64,000 nucleotides of DNA from Chthonomonas sp. (GTDB lineage: Bacteria; Armatimonadota; Fimbriimonadia; Fimbriimonadales; Fimbriimonadaceae). Below the pieces are notes generated by a model that ran no database searches, was not told the origin of the DNA, and saw nothing but the letters and a program-made list of their open reading frames with translations. The position numbers and the translations under genes were made by a program. Positions 1-7,798 of the stretch are shown one piece after another; position 1 is the stretch's first letter, and each line of letters opens with the position of its first letter. The stretch is from positions 992,001-1,056,000 of the forward strand of contig JAEURQ010000002.1 of the NCBI GenBank assembly GCA_016788425.1, in the 5' to 3' direction.

Positions 1-864
1 GTGCCCTTCCACGGTGTCAACTCAGTTGGTACTGGCACCCCCACGGCTGCGGCAACGCTGACAAATCTGGCTAACACCGGATCCGGCGGCAACCCGGTCA
101 ACGGTTCGCCGTACGACTTCGAAATCGTGGGCAACACGATGTTCGTGGCCGACGACCGCACCTCGGGCGGCATCCTGAAGTACACCTTCTCGAGCGGCGT
201 CTGGAGCTTCGACTCCACCCTGACGGTGGCCGCTGGCGTTGGCGCCCGCGCAATCGCTAAGGCGAGCTCCGGCTACTTCGTGACCGGCACCGACAACCAA
301 ATCTACTCGTTCGACGGCGTTTCGTCGTTCGCTTCAATCGTTGCGGGTGCAGCGAACACCAACCTGCGCGGCATCGGCGTCGTTCCGGGTTCGGTCGGCG
401 GCTCCATCAGCGGCACCGTGAACCTCGGCAGCTACGTTGGCACGGCCTCGGGCTCGGCCAGCGTTACGCTGAACTACCAAATCACCGATCTCTCGGACAA
501 CGTATTGAGTTCGGGCACCGTCTCGGTCACCCCGTCGGGCGGCGTGGCTCCTTATTCGATCAGCGCTGGTTCGGCGACCGGATCGGTCAAGGTGAAGCTC
601 TCGGGCGGCACCTGGCTCAAGCGATCGGCCACCACCACGGTGGGCGCGGTCAACGCCAACATGACGTTGCCGAACGGTAACGTTGCTCTCGACGGTTCGT
701 TCGAACTGATCGACGTGGCCGACTACTCCGGTCTCGCCGCTGCCTTTGATGGCGTGGAAGGGGATGGCACCTACGCCGCTCGCGCCGACCTCAACAAGGA
801 TGGAATCGTCGACATTGCTGACTACACCATCTTGGCTGGTAGCTTCGACCTGACCGACGAATAA
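1..864 (+). CDS. Secreted protein with C-terminal dockerin-like EF-hand pair (5' partial)
   Basis: The reading frame is open from the first base of the window, so the true start probably lies upstream; 287 residues are visible. The first 125 residues resemble a repeat-rich propeller-like surface region (Gly, Ser, Thr rich). Around residues 135-225 there is a beta-sandwich-like stretch. The last 50 residues hold two calcium-loop-like segments, the second reading DLNKDGIVDIADYTIL, which matches the type I dockerin/EF-hand pattern. The same tail ends the gene at 21679. Known: dockerins bind cohesins, but many bacteria carry such tails without cellulosomes. Inference: an exported surface or extracellular protein. 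No catalytic domain is visible in the part seen. Confidence 0.7.
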   Translation: MPFHGVNSVGTGTPTAAATLTNLANTGSGGNPVNGSPYDFEIVGNTMFVADDRTSGGILKYTFSSGVWSFDSTLTVAAGVGARAIAKASSGYFVTGTDNQIYSFDGVSSFASIVAGAANTNLRGIGVVPGSVGGSISGTVNLGSYVGTASGSASVTLNYQITDLSDNVLSSGTVSVTPSGGVAPYSISAGSATGSVKVKLSGGTWLKRSATTTVGAVNANMTLPNGNVALDGSFELIDVADYSGLAAAFDGVEGDGTYAARADLNKDGIVDIADYTILAGSFDLTDE

Positions 865-890
865 GTCGGCTCGTTCGGGAACCCAACCTT

Positions 891-920
891 GGGCCGTTCC
901 TCACTCGTGAGGAACGGCCC
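891..920. terminator. Intrinsic hairpin shared by convergent genes
   Basis: A 14-bp perfect inverted repeat (GGCCGTTCCTCAC and its complement) with a two-base loop sits between the convergent genes. The stop codon of the minus-strand MFS gene (901-903) lies inside the stem, so one hairpin probably ends transcription from both sides. The T-tract is short on both strands. Confidence 0.75.
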
Positions 921-2205
921 TTTGAATTTCGATGAGGCGACTATCCAGTTCGCCGAGGCTTTTATCAAACGCGGCGTAGGCCAGCGCCGTGACGAGCACC
1001 ACGCCGCCGCCAATGCCCAGAGTGGGCTGCAAGCCGCGCGTTTGCGCCATCCACCCAAAGAATGGCAGGCTCAGCGGGCCAATGCCACTGAGCGCCCACA
1101 CGTGCATCGAGATCACACGGCCCCGCATGCGCTCCGGCGCAAGAATTTGGAACAGTGCGCCGGTCGTGTTGAACTGAGCGACGGCGCCCGCCCCGGCCAG
1201 CATAAAGCACATCGAGGCGAGAAAGAGATTAGTCGTCAGCGACATCCCCACGACAGCCAGCCCCACCATGATCATCGCGGTTTGCACGATCTTGGCTTTG
1301 ACCGGACGATTGGCGAGGACGCTGATGACAATCAGGCCACTGATCGCGCCGAGCCCGATGGTCGTCATCACGCCGCCCAGACCGCGCTCGTCCATGCGCA
1401 GCACGTCCTTGACGTACGCCGACAACAGGTTGAGATAAAACAGCGCGAAGATGCTGAGCACCATCTCCATGATGAACAGCGTGCGGAGCATCGGCTCGCG
1501 CCAGGTGTAGCGCATGCCTTCGACGATGAGGTCGCGCACGGGTTCGGTGCGCTTGGTGCGCACGCTGAGGTCGGCCTTGATCTTCACGACCGCGCCGATG
1601 AGGAAGATGTAGCTAATGCCGTTGACTCCGTAGTTCGCGGTCGGGCCGAGCCAGTAGTACAGCAAACCGCCGACCGAGGGTCCCAGAATCCGGGCCAAGT
1701 TGAACGTCATCGCGTTGAGCGGGATCGCCGCGTGCAACTGCTCCAGCGGCACCACGCGGCTCACAATGCTTTGGCGAGTCGGCATTTCCAGCGCGCCCGT
1801 GAGGCCATTCATAAAGGCCGCGATGAGGATGTACTCGTACCGAATATGGCCCGACCAGCACATGAACGCCATGGAGAACGCCGACATGGCGAACATGATC
1901 TGGCAGAAGATCAGCACCTTGCGCTTGTCGAGCGTATCCACCAACGCGCCCATGATAGGCGCGCTCAAAAACACCGGGATGGTGTTGATGAACCCGACCA
2001 GCGCGAGCTTGCTTTTGTCGCCGGTGAGTTCATACACGAGCCAGCCCTGGGCGACCATTTGCACCCAGCTGCCACAAAAACTAAGAAATGCTCCCAGCCA
2101 CATGAGCCGGAAGTCGGGGATGCGCAACACCTGCGCGCTGGGGTGGGCGCGCAACCGATCGCGCCATGCTATCGGCTCCGTTCGACTATCTCCTTCCCCG
2201 CTCAC
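901..2205 (-). CDS. MFS transporter (MFS_3 / EntS-like)
   Basis: A 434-residue integral membrane protein with about 12 hydrophobic segments. The motif between helices 2 and 3 reads GALVDTLDKRKVL, the usual MFS loop (G-x-L-x-D-x-x-x-R-K). The N-terminal segment RIPDFRLMWLGAFLS is typical of the MFS_3 group, which includes the enterobactin exporter EntS. Role inferred: proton-driven efflux of a small molecule, substrate unknown. It starts inside the upstream gene: the ATG overlaps that gene's stop as ATGA (2202-2205), so the two are probably co-translated. The gene ends within the shared hairpin at 891-920. Confidence 0.85.
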   Translation of the reverse strand: MSGEGDSRTEPIAWRDRLRAHPSAQVLRIPDFRLMWLGAFLSFCGSWVQMVAQGWLVYELTGDKSKLALVGFINTIPVFLSAPIMGALVDTLDKRKVLIFCQIMFAMSAFSMAFMCWSGHIRYEYILIAAFMNGLTGALEMPTRQSIVSRVVPLEQLHAAIPLNAMTFNLARILGPSVGGLLYYWLGPTANYGVNGISYIFLIGAVVKIKADLSVRTKRTEPVRDLIVEGMRYTWREPMLRTLFIMEMVLSIFALFYLNLLSAYVKDVLRMDERGLGGVMTTIGLGAISGLIVISVLANRPVKAKIVQTAMIMVGLAVVGMSLTTNLFLASMCFMLAGAGAVAQFNTTGALFQILAPERMRGRVISMHVWALSGIGPLSLPFFGWMAQTRGLQPTLGIGGGVVLVTALAYAAFDKSLGELDSRLIEIQRAVPHE

Positions 2206-3503
2206 CCGCGGCGCCCCTTGAGGGCGGCAATATACATGCGGGCGAACACGTCGCGATTCTCTTCGATTAACTTCATAAATGTTTGTTTCGCCAGATGCCG
2301 GAGGCCAGGATTGCGAATCGCCGATTCCCAGTGAATCGCCATCTCCTGCGGAGTGCAGGTGAGCCAGGCCGCGCCCGACTGCAGGGCCGCCAGCGTGACT
2401 GGCTCTTGCCGACCGTACTCCGGTCCGGTGGTGAAAGGTACGCCAAAGGTCAGTGGCTCCACTGGCGTATGTCCGCCGAGTTTTGCCGATTGCGTTCCCC
2501 CTATATGTGCTACGTTCGCCAGCGCGTACAGTTCGCCCAGTTCGCCGCTGGTATCGAGAATGACAATTCTCCGGTTCCCGCGATGCTCCTCGGCCAGTTT
2601 GGACCTGTGTACAGCGTTAGGGTAGGCACTCATCGATCGGTGCAGGTGGCGCGGGGCAACGACCAATATGGCGTTCAGCGCGGGGTCGAGGCGGCCAAAG
2701 GCTTGAACTATCAGGGCGTCGTCCTCCTCGTACGTGCTCCCGGCGAGGATGACGGGTTGGTCGGGCAATATCTGCAATATCCTTCGCCACTTCTCGGCGA
2801 GGCTCGCCACCTCCTGTTCGGTGGGGATGGATTGCGGTAGCGAGACGCCCCCGATGTGGACGATCTCGGGCCAGACGCCGCTCTGGCGCAGTCGCTGCGC
2901 GTAGCCCTCGCCTTGCGCGTAAATGCGCTCGGCCAGGTTCATGCGCCAAGCGCCAAGGACGTTACGTCGCATCCGGTGGGCGAGGTGTTCCGACACGTTG
3001 ACGCTGATCAGCGCGGTCGGGACGCGGCACACGCGGGCCCAAAACGCGAGGTGATAGTTGCTGCAAGTCTCAATGAAAATGATCTCGCGGGGGCGAGCCT
3101 TGGCGAGAAACAGCAACGCCGAAAAGGGGTTGTGCGCCGCCGAGTATCCGACAACGCGCCCCGAAGTTTGTCCGAGCGCAAACGCTGGGTCTTTTTGCAC
3201 CATCAGCGCCACCCGAGCCGAATGCTTCTCGATCTGGTCGTAAGCGACCAGTCCGACTCGCGTCTCGCCGAGGCCGTTCGCTTCGATAATCGTGCCGTGC
3301 GGAGCAATGGGGGTGCCGCCCGACATGCGGACTTTGCGACCGGCGCCGGTCATGCCGCGCTTACGGCGACGCCGCTCCCGGATGAGGCTAAACGGCAGCG
3401 CCACCACCTTGATGAGGCAGTACAGCGTGTAGCCGGGCAACAAGGTGATCCAGGGCCGCGACTTAACCGCCGCCTGAACCTGATGGTCAGCGCGTACGCT
3501 CAT
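2202..3503 (-). CDS. KdtA/WaaA-like glycosyltransferase (Kdo transferase family)
   Basis: This looks like a GT-B glycosyltransferase of the 3-deoxy-manno-octulosonate transferase family, which adds Kdo to lipid A at the inner membrane. The C-terminal half carries the family signature: LAGSTYEEDDALI, then VVAPRHLHR, then DTSGELGELYALANVAHIGG, and finally GHTPVEPLTFGVP. The N-terminal acceptor domain is divergent; the usual SVGE motif reads GLGE. A membrane-anchor-like segment lies near residues 15-40. The ATG at 3503 is chosen; an in-frame TTG at 3533 lies nearer a TATAAC box (3549-3554). Length (433 aa) fits WaaA. The substrate could differ, since no other LPS genes are nearby. Confidence 0.75.
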   Translation of the reverse strand: MSVRADHQVQAAVKSRPWITLLPGYTLYCLIKVVALPFSLIRERRRRKRGMTGAGRKVRMSGGTPIAPHGTIIEANGLGETRVGLVAYDQIEKHSARVALMVQKDPAFALGQTSGRVVGYSAAHNPFSALLFLAKARPREIIFIETCSNYHLAFWARVCRVPTALISVNVSEHLAHRMRRNVLGAWRMNLAERIYAQGEGYAQRLRQSGVWPEIVHIGGVSLPQSIPTEQEVASLAEKWRRILQILPDQPVILAGSTYEEDDALIVQAFGRLDPALNAILVVAPRHLHRSMSAYPNAVHRSKLAEEHRGNRRIVILDTSGELGELYALANVAHIGGTQSAKLGGHTPVEPLTFGVPFTTGPEYGRQEPVTLAALQSGAAWLTCTPQEMAIHWESAIRNPGLRHLAKQTFMKLIEENRDVFARMYIAALKGRRG

Positions 3504-3590
3504 ATTCCGCGAGACCGACAAAACGCAAAGCAACCATACGACATAAAAGTTATATCTAATTGACGATGGCGCGGCGGAGATTTTGTCAAT
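3504..3590 (-). promoter_or_regulatory. Upstream region of the KdtA-like gene
   Basis: Read on the minus strand, this gap has a perfect TTGACA (3584-3589) with no well-placed -10 partner, and a TATAAC box (3549-3554) about 15 nt before the in-frame TTG at 3533. The region is AT-rich compared with its surroundings. A promoter is likely here, but the exact boxes are unsure. Confidence 0.4.
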
Positions 3591-4670
3591 TTACTGCGAG
3601 GAAAGCACGGCGCGAACCTCTTCCTGGCCCTTCTTGTTCACCCGCCAAATGTACGCATCTAAGATGTAGTGCGTGACCTGCGGCATCGTCAGGAGCGGCA
3701 CCAGAATCATGAGCGCCAAGCCGTTCGCCTCAAAGAAGGTGGAGCCGAAGAGGTTGGGATGCTCCTTCCACACGAAGAGGTCCCAGATTCCCTCCTCAAA
3801 GTAGGCGAGTCCCACCAAAAGCAGCACATAGATCGGGATGAACTTAAGCTGGAAGAATCGCAAAAAGCCGGGTTGCGGCTCGGGGGTTTTGGCGCGCTTT
3901 CGGTATTGGTATATCCACACCAGCGCCATGTACGGGATGCCGTGCGAAATGATGTTGATCAGCGTGAAGGTGAGGTCGCCGTTGAACAAGATGATCCCGG
4001 TTCCCCACGCAGCCGCCGTCGCCACGAGCAGCGTTACTTTGCCGACGTTCACCTCGTGATGTCGAATCCCGCGCCAAATCTCCTTGCCCAAGAAAGCGGC
4101 GAGCACGATCACCGTCACCGCGCGCGCAATCAGGTCGGGCCAAACGCTCGGGATGCGGATGACCTCGAATGAATCGAACCACTGAAACTCGCGTCCGTAG
4201 GTGTGCCAGTAAATCAGCGGGTAGATCGTCGCCAAGTAAATCGCCGTCTGGTCAATCCGGTAATCCCAGCCGCCGACCGGCTCGCCCCGGCGATATAGCA
4301 TCAAAAAGCCGTACTGTTGGCGCACAAAGTGGTAGATGGCAAAATACGCGACTCCCGCCCAAAACACGACGGGTCCGGCGAGCATGTAGATGGCCATTCC
4401 GCCCAGCCACGCGACAAGCGGCGCGATGATGTAGAGCGAGCGTCGCCGTTGAAACTCCTCTTTGTCGAAGTAAGTGCGGAACAGCGAGCTGTAGACGTGC
4501 GCCACATCCACGCCGAGAACCAGGAAAATCCACAGCCAAGTCGGCGTGGACTCAATCCCTACAATCTGTCGCCCCCAAATCAGGACGACGAGGGTGATGA
4601 GGATGGGGGGACCAAGGATGGCCCCCGCATCGAACTTTGCGCTATAGATCCACGGCGTGCGAACGCGCAT
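3591..4670 (-). CDS. Multi-pass membrane protein of unknown function
   Basis: A 359-residue protein with about nine or ten hydrophobic helices. Conserved-looking polar residues sit inside helices, for example FAIYHFVRQQYGF and TLINIISHGIPYM, where buried His and Arg residues suggest an enzyme or redox role in the membrane. The last 25 residues are charged and soluble. I do not recognise the family with certainty. Its start codon overlaps the stop codon of the GyrI-like gene upstream by one base (TAATG at 4668-4672), so the two are translationally coupled. This pairing hints that the soluble protein senses something tied to the membrane protein's job, but that is inference. Confidence 0.7.
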   Translation of the reverse strand: MRVRTPWIYSAKFDAGAILGPPILITLVVLIWGRQIVGIESTPTWLWIFLVLGVDVAHVYSSLFRTYFDKEEFQRRRSLYIIAPLVAWLGGMAIYMLAGPVVFWAGVAYFAIYHFVRQQYGFLMLYRRGEPVGGWDYRIDQTAIYLATIYPLIYWHTYGREFQWFDSFEVIRIPSVWPDLIARAVTVIVLAAFLGKEIWRGIRHHEVNVGKVTLLVATAAAWGTGIILFNGDLTFTLINIISHGIPYMALVWIYQYRKRAKTPEPQPGFLRFFQLKFIPIYVLLLVGLAYFEEGIWDLFVWKEHPNLFGSTFFEANGLALMILVPLLTMPQVTHYILDAYIWRVNKKGQEEVRAVLSSQ

Positions 4671-5140
4671 TACTTGAGCGGCATGTAGAATTCCGTGATC
4701 AAATCCGCCGGCGCGGTGTCGCTCGGGTCGTTCACATACACCTCGAAGGCCGGGTTGTCGCTGATTTCGCGACCCAGTTGACCTTCAATCATCTGCATGA
4801 ACTGGCCCCAAGCGGCTTCCAATTCTTCGTAGGGTCCGGTGACGGTCGTCATCGCATAGTCGCCAGCCGCGAGGTTGCCGAGTTGAAACCCTTGCCCTGC
4901 GAACCCGGCGGGCGGCTCGTAGCCAAGCGGCACCTGCACGCACGCAGCGGAGCGGAGTTCGGCCTCGGGCGTGAACTCGGGGTTATCCCAGTAGATACCG
5001 AGCGTCTTTTGCGCGGGCACGTTGTTCGGCCCGACCCAGCCCCAAAGTTGCTCAAACTTCGGACCGATTTGGTTGTACGCGCCGCGGTGCGGATTCATGA
5101 TTACGGGCGATGGTGGCAGAGATACGATTTGGATATTCAT
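4670..5140 (-). CDS. GyrI-like small-molecule-binding protein
   Basis: A 156-residue soluble protein with the layout of the GyrI-like / AraC effector-binding (SRPBCC-like ligand pocket) family: an N-terminal strand (IQIVSLPPSPVIMNPHRGAY), a YWDNPE segment in the middle, AACVQVP, GDYAMTTVTGPYEEL, and a closing FYMPLK. This family binds hydrophobic small molecules, either as the sensor part of BmrR/Rob regulators or alone. No DNA-binding domain is attached here. A TAAAAT box (5148-5153 on the plus map) lies 7 nt before the ATG with no ribosome-binding site, suggesting a leaderless transcript. Confidence 0.75.
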   Translation of the reverse strand: MNIQIVSLPPSPVIMNPHRGAYNQIGPKFEQLWGWVGPNNVPAQKTLGIYWDNPEFTPEAELRSAACVQVPLGYEPPAGFAGQGFQLGNLAAGDYAMTTVTGPYEELEAAWGQFMQMIEGQLGREISDNPAFEVYVNDPSDTAPADLITEFYMPLK

Positions 5141-5168
5141 CTTCGTGATTTTAGTCTAATCTTGTTAC
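5141..5168. promoter_or_regulatory. 28-bp divergent region with two leaderless-type -10 boxes
   Basis: Only 28 bp separate the divergent start codons at 5140 and 5169. Minus strand: TAAAAT at 5148-5153, 7 nt from the ATG. Plus strand: TAATCT at 5157-5162, 6 nt from the GTG. The two -10 boxes are 3 bp apart, so the two promoters must use overlapping DNA and their -35 regions must lie inside the opposing genes. Confidence 0.65.
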
Positions 5169-6893
5169 GTGATTTACCGAATTGAGGTTGAGCCGCCGGC
5201 ACAAATTGTCAATCTCAGCACGGGTGTGGCGACGCCTCTTCGCGGTCATGCGGCGCTGCTGGTGGCGCTGGCACTCGCGCCCGAACCCCTGCGGCGCGAC
5301 GACCTCATTCGGGCGGTGTGGCCCGACACAGAAATGGAGGTCGGCCGCAACCGCTTGCGAGTCGCGCTCAGCAAGTTCCGCGCGAGTCACCCGGGCCTCG
5401 TTGTCGCCGAAGGCGATCGTCTCGGGCTGGGAACCGACGCGGAATGCGCCGTGCTGCACCTCCCTTCGGCGCTCGGCGATATCGAATCGGCCGTGGATAA
5501 CGAGCAGGAACGCCTGGCGATTGGCCAGACCCTGCAACGCCTCGGTCCGATCAGCGAAATCGTGGCGCGGGTGTTCCCTGGTTACGAGAGTCTTGCCGTC
5601 GAGCTTGCCACTAGGTATCTCGAAGTCATTCGCAGCGACGCCGATCAGGGGATTCCTCACGCTCTATTTCGTCCGTTGCTGGCGACGCTCGCGGGGCAGG
5701 AAAGCTTTGTTCTGGCTTACCTCGACGCGGCCATCCTCGCCGGGGAAGGCGCGGTGGCGTGGGCTGCGCTTCGACCGCACCTGGTCGGCGACCGCCTCAC
5801 CGCCGCGATTCGTGATCGCGGCAAGGTGGCCTCACTTCCCGCCGATCGCGAGGGGGCGGCCTACGGCACGGAGGAGCAAACACTGCTACTCGCGTTGCTG
5901 AAAACCCTGGAGGACTCGCGGCCCGATCTCCTCCGCAGCTTGCTCGGCTCGCCGGAATCGCTGCTCCTCTCGGGCAAGCATCCCCGCGCCATGCACGACC
6001 TGCTGGAGCGGGCCACGCGCGACGAGCCGAAAGACCACGACGAGACGTGGCAGCGATGCATGGCGCGCCTCACCGGCCTGAAAGCCTGGCTCGGCGATGC
6101 CGATGGCGTGCTCCAGAGCGCGCCGCGCGTGCTCGCGCATGCCGAGAATCCGCTTATCCTGCGGGCGGTGTGGAACACCATCGCCGTCGCCCATTCGCTC
6201 AACCGCAATTGGGCGGAAGCGCAGTCGGCTCTCGAAAAAACGATTGACTACGCTCGAGCCGCGGACCGGCCGATTGACGTTTTGACCGCCCAAGGTAACG
6301 GCGCGTTCTTCATGATGCAGCAAGGCGAGTACCGCCGCGCCTACGCCGAGTACGAGCGATTGCAGGCTGAAATGGGCAAAGTGGGCACCAACCAAGCCAA
6401 GTTTGAGCTCGCGCTCGGCATCGGGCATCAGGCATTCATCCCAATGTTCGAACGCGATTGGCCGAGCGCAGAGGGTCACTTTGCGCACGCCATCGAGATC
6501 CGCAGCGCGGCCGGCTCGGAAGTGCAAATGGGGTTGCTCCAGCTCGGATTAGCCTGCTCGCGCATGATGCAAACGCATACAACTGAGGTTGAGAGCCTGA
6601 CCCGCGCTGGCTTACGCGATGCCTTTGGCGCGGCGAGCGTCCGCTCGATTCAGACCTCGTTGGAGATCGTGGCCGTGACCCTCTGGGGTGCCGGCGACCC
6701 GCTTCTGGCGTTGGGGATCGTGGAGTGGGTGACCCGCTGGCGCAGCGAGACCCGCTGCCCGCGCAGCTTCGCCGAGCAAAGTTGGGTCGACCAGATTCCG
6801 GCGGGCCAATCCGAGCCGCTCGACGCCAACCTGACCGCGCCCGAGGTCGGTCGGCTCGCGATGCGGCGCCTGCGCCAACTAATCCGCGCCTAG
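5169..6893 (+). CDS. Transcriptional regulator with winged helix and TPR-like repeats (SARP/BTAD-like)
   Basis: A 574-residue protein. Residues 1-90 form an OmpR/SARP-type winged helix: LRGHAALLVALALAPEPL, then DDLIRAVWPD, then RNRLRVALSKFR. This resembles the N-terminus of SARP regulators and of LuxR-like ATPases lacking the ATPase. Residues 230-500 are helical repeats with TPR spacing, for example WNTIAVAHSLNRNWAEAQSA and GNGAFFMMQQGEYRRAYAEY. Likely role: DNA-binding regulator with a protein- or ligand-binding TPR body; target unknown. GTG start, 6 nt after a TAATCT box and without a Shine-Dalgarno. Its stop overlaps the convergent DinB gene by 4 bp. Confidence 0.75.
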   Translation: MIYRIEVEPPAQIVNLSTGVATPLRGHAALLVALALAPEPLRRDDLIRAVWPDTEMEVGRNRLRVALSKFRASHPGLVVAEGDRLGLGTDAECAVLHLPSALGDIESAVDNEQERLAIGQTLQRLGPISEIVARVFPGYESLAVELATRYLEVIRSDADQGIPHALFRPLLATLAGQESFVLAYLDAAILAGEGAVAWAALRPHLVGDRLTAAIRDRGKVASLPADREGAAYGTEEQTLLLALLKTLEDSRPDLLRSLLGSPESLLLSGKHPRAMHDLLERATRDEPKDHDETWQRCMARLTGLKAWLGDADGVLQSAPRVLAHAENPLILRAVWNTIAVAHSLNRNWAEAQSALEKTIDYARAADRPIDVLTAQGNGAFFMMQQGEYRRAYAEYERLQAEMGKVGTNQAKFELALGIGHQAFIPMFERDWPSAEGHFAHAIEIRSAAGSEVQMGLLQLGLACSRMMQTHTTEVESLTRAGLRDAFGAASVRSIQTSLEIVAVTLWGAGDPLLALGIVEWVTRWRSETRCPRSFAEQSWVDQIPAGQSEPLDANLTAPEVGRLAMRRLRQLIRA

Positions 6894-7363
6894 CTCATCC
6901 AGTGCCAGGTGTCGTCGCCGAGCAGGGTCTGAATGAAGTTCACTTGCCCCGCGTGATAGAACATGTGCACGACCATGAACCGAACCTGCTCCACGGTGTT
7001 CGTGGGGCCGTGCTCATTCGTCACTTCAGCCAGCATTTGCTCCTCGCTCATCGCCTCCAGCGTCGCCAACACGCCCTGAGACGAGCGCTCAAAGTTGCTG
7101 ATCACCGCCTCCTTGCTCGTGAGCTCGTCGGGCGCCAACACCCAAGTGCCCGGTGCGAACGGCCAATCGGGAGGATTGTCACCCCTGACGGTGGCCGCGA
7201 TGTGGTCGTTCACCAGCGTGACCTCGTACATCATGTCGGCCACGGTGCGGGCCTTCTCCGCGAACTTTCGATGCATCGCCTCCTCCGGTAAGGCGTTGAG
7301 GTCCTTGAGCAGCAGAGTGTAGATGTTGGTGAAAGATTTGATGGCCTTGGCCTGGGCGTCCAT
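6890..7363 (-). CDS. DinB-family protein
   Basis: A 157-residue four-helix protein of the DinB/YfiT-like superfamily (unrelated to DNA polymerase IV). Metal-site histidines are visible in VTLVNDHIAATV (residues ~48-54) and VVHMFYHAGQVNFI (~132-139), matching the usual three-His pattern. Members are often thiol transferases using bacillithiol or mycothiol, or of unknown function. It follows the YjbR-like gene by 4 nt and probably shares its transcript. A second DinB-family gene lies at 26776. Confidence 0.8.
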   Translation of the reverse strand: MDAQAKAIKSFTNIYTLLLKDLNALPEEAMHRKFAEKARTVADMMYEVTLVNDHIAATVRGDNPPDWPFAPGTWVLAPDELTSKEAVISNFERSSQGVLATLEAMSEEQMLAEVTNEHGPTNTVEQVRFMVVHMFYHAGQVNFIQTLLGDDTWHWMS

Positions 7364-7367
7364 GGGC

Positions 7368-7724
7368 TCACTTTACCCAGCAGTTATATCCCGCTTGTAG
7401 CAGTTCCGCCAGGGCGGACCGCTTAATCAGCGGGAGTCGCACAATAACGGCGGGATAGCTGTTGTAGTGATCGTCGTCCACCCAATACGGTTGCGCCTCG
7501 GCGAGTATCGCCGCCTTCACTTCCAGGTTCGCGACCCGGATCGCCAGCACCTCGCGGTTCGGGATGCGCGCCTTTTTGGGGTGAAACCGCTCAAGCCACG
7601 TCCAGGCGTAGCCTTTCACCTTGCCCTTGACCGGCACGCCGACCGAAAACTGCTCCGCCAAATGGTCAATCTCGCTCCCGGCAAGCCCTTCGCAAATCTC
7701 AATCACGTCAGCCAGGCTTGTCAT
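7368..7724 (-). CDS. MmcQ/YjbR-family protein
   Basis: A 118-residue protein with the YjbR fold pattern: short helix, a GYAWTWLERF strand, a middle NREVLAIRVANLEVKAAIL, then YNSYPAVIVRLPLI and a C-terminal helix ending in YNCWVK. Members were named for a double wing-like DNA-binding fold, but function is not established. The gene starts 6 nt downstream of a TAACGT box (7731-7736) with no Shine-Dalgarno sequence, and heads a two-gene unit with the DinB gene. Confidence 0.7.
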   Translation of the reverse strand: MTSLADVIEICEGLAGSEIDHLAEQFSVGVPVKGKVKGYAWTWLERFHPKKARIPNREVLAIRVANLEVKAAILAEAQPYWVDDDHYNSYPAVIVRLPLIKRSALAELLQAGYNCWVK

Positions 7725-7740
7725 GCTTTCACGTTACCCG

Positions 7741-7775
7741 GCACAACAAAAGTGGCCACCCCGAAGGGCGGCCAC
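7741..7775 (-). terminator. Rho-independent terminator of the nrdBA operon
   Basis: On the minus strand a 10-bp stem (GTGGCCGCCC with GGGTGGCCAC, one G-T pair) is capped by a TTCG tetraloop and followed by TTTTGTTG. It lies 24 nt after the nrdA stop codon and just before the YjbR-like gene. Confidence 0.9.
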
Positions 7776-7798
7776 CATGAGATAAGAACAACCAAAGA

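Noticed and set aside
889-2334. 481-codon open frame on the plus strand
   Set aside because: It lies opposite the MFS gene and is rich in Arg, His, Gln and Ala without any motif, as expected for the antisense frame of a GC-rich gene.
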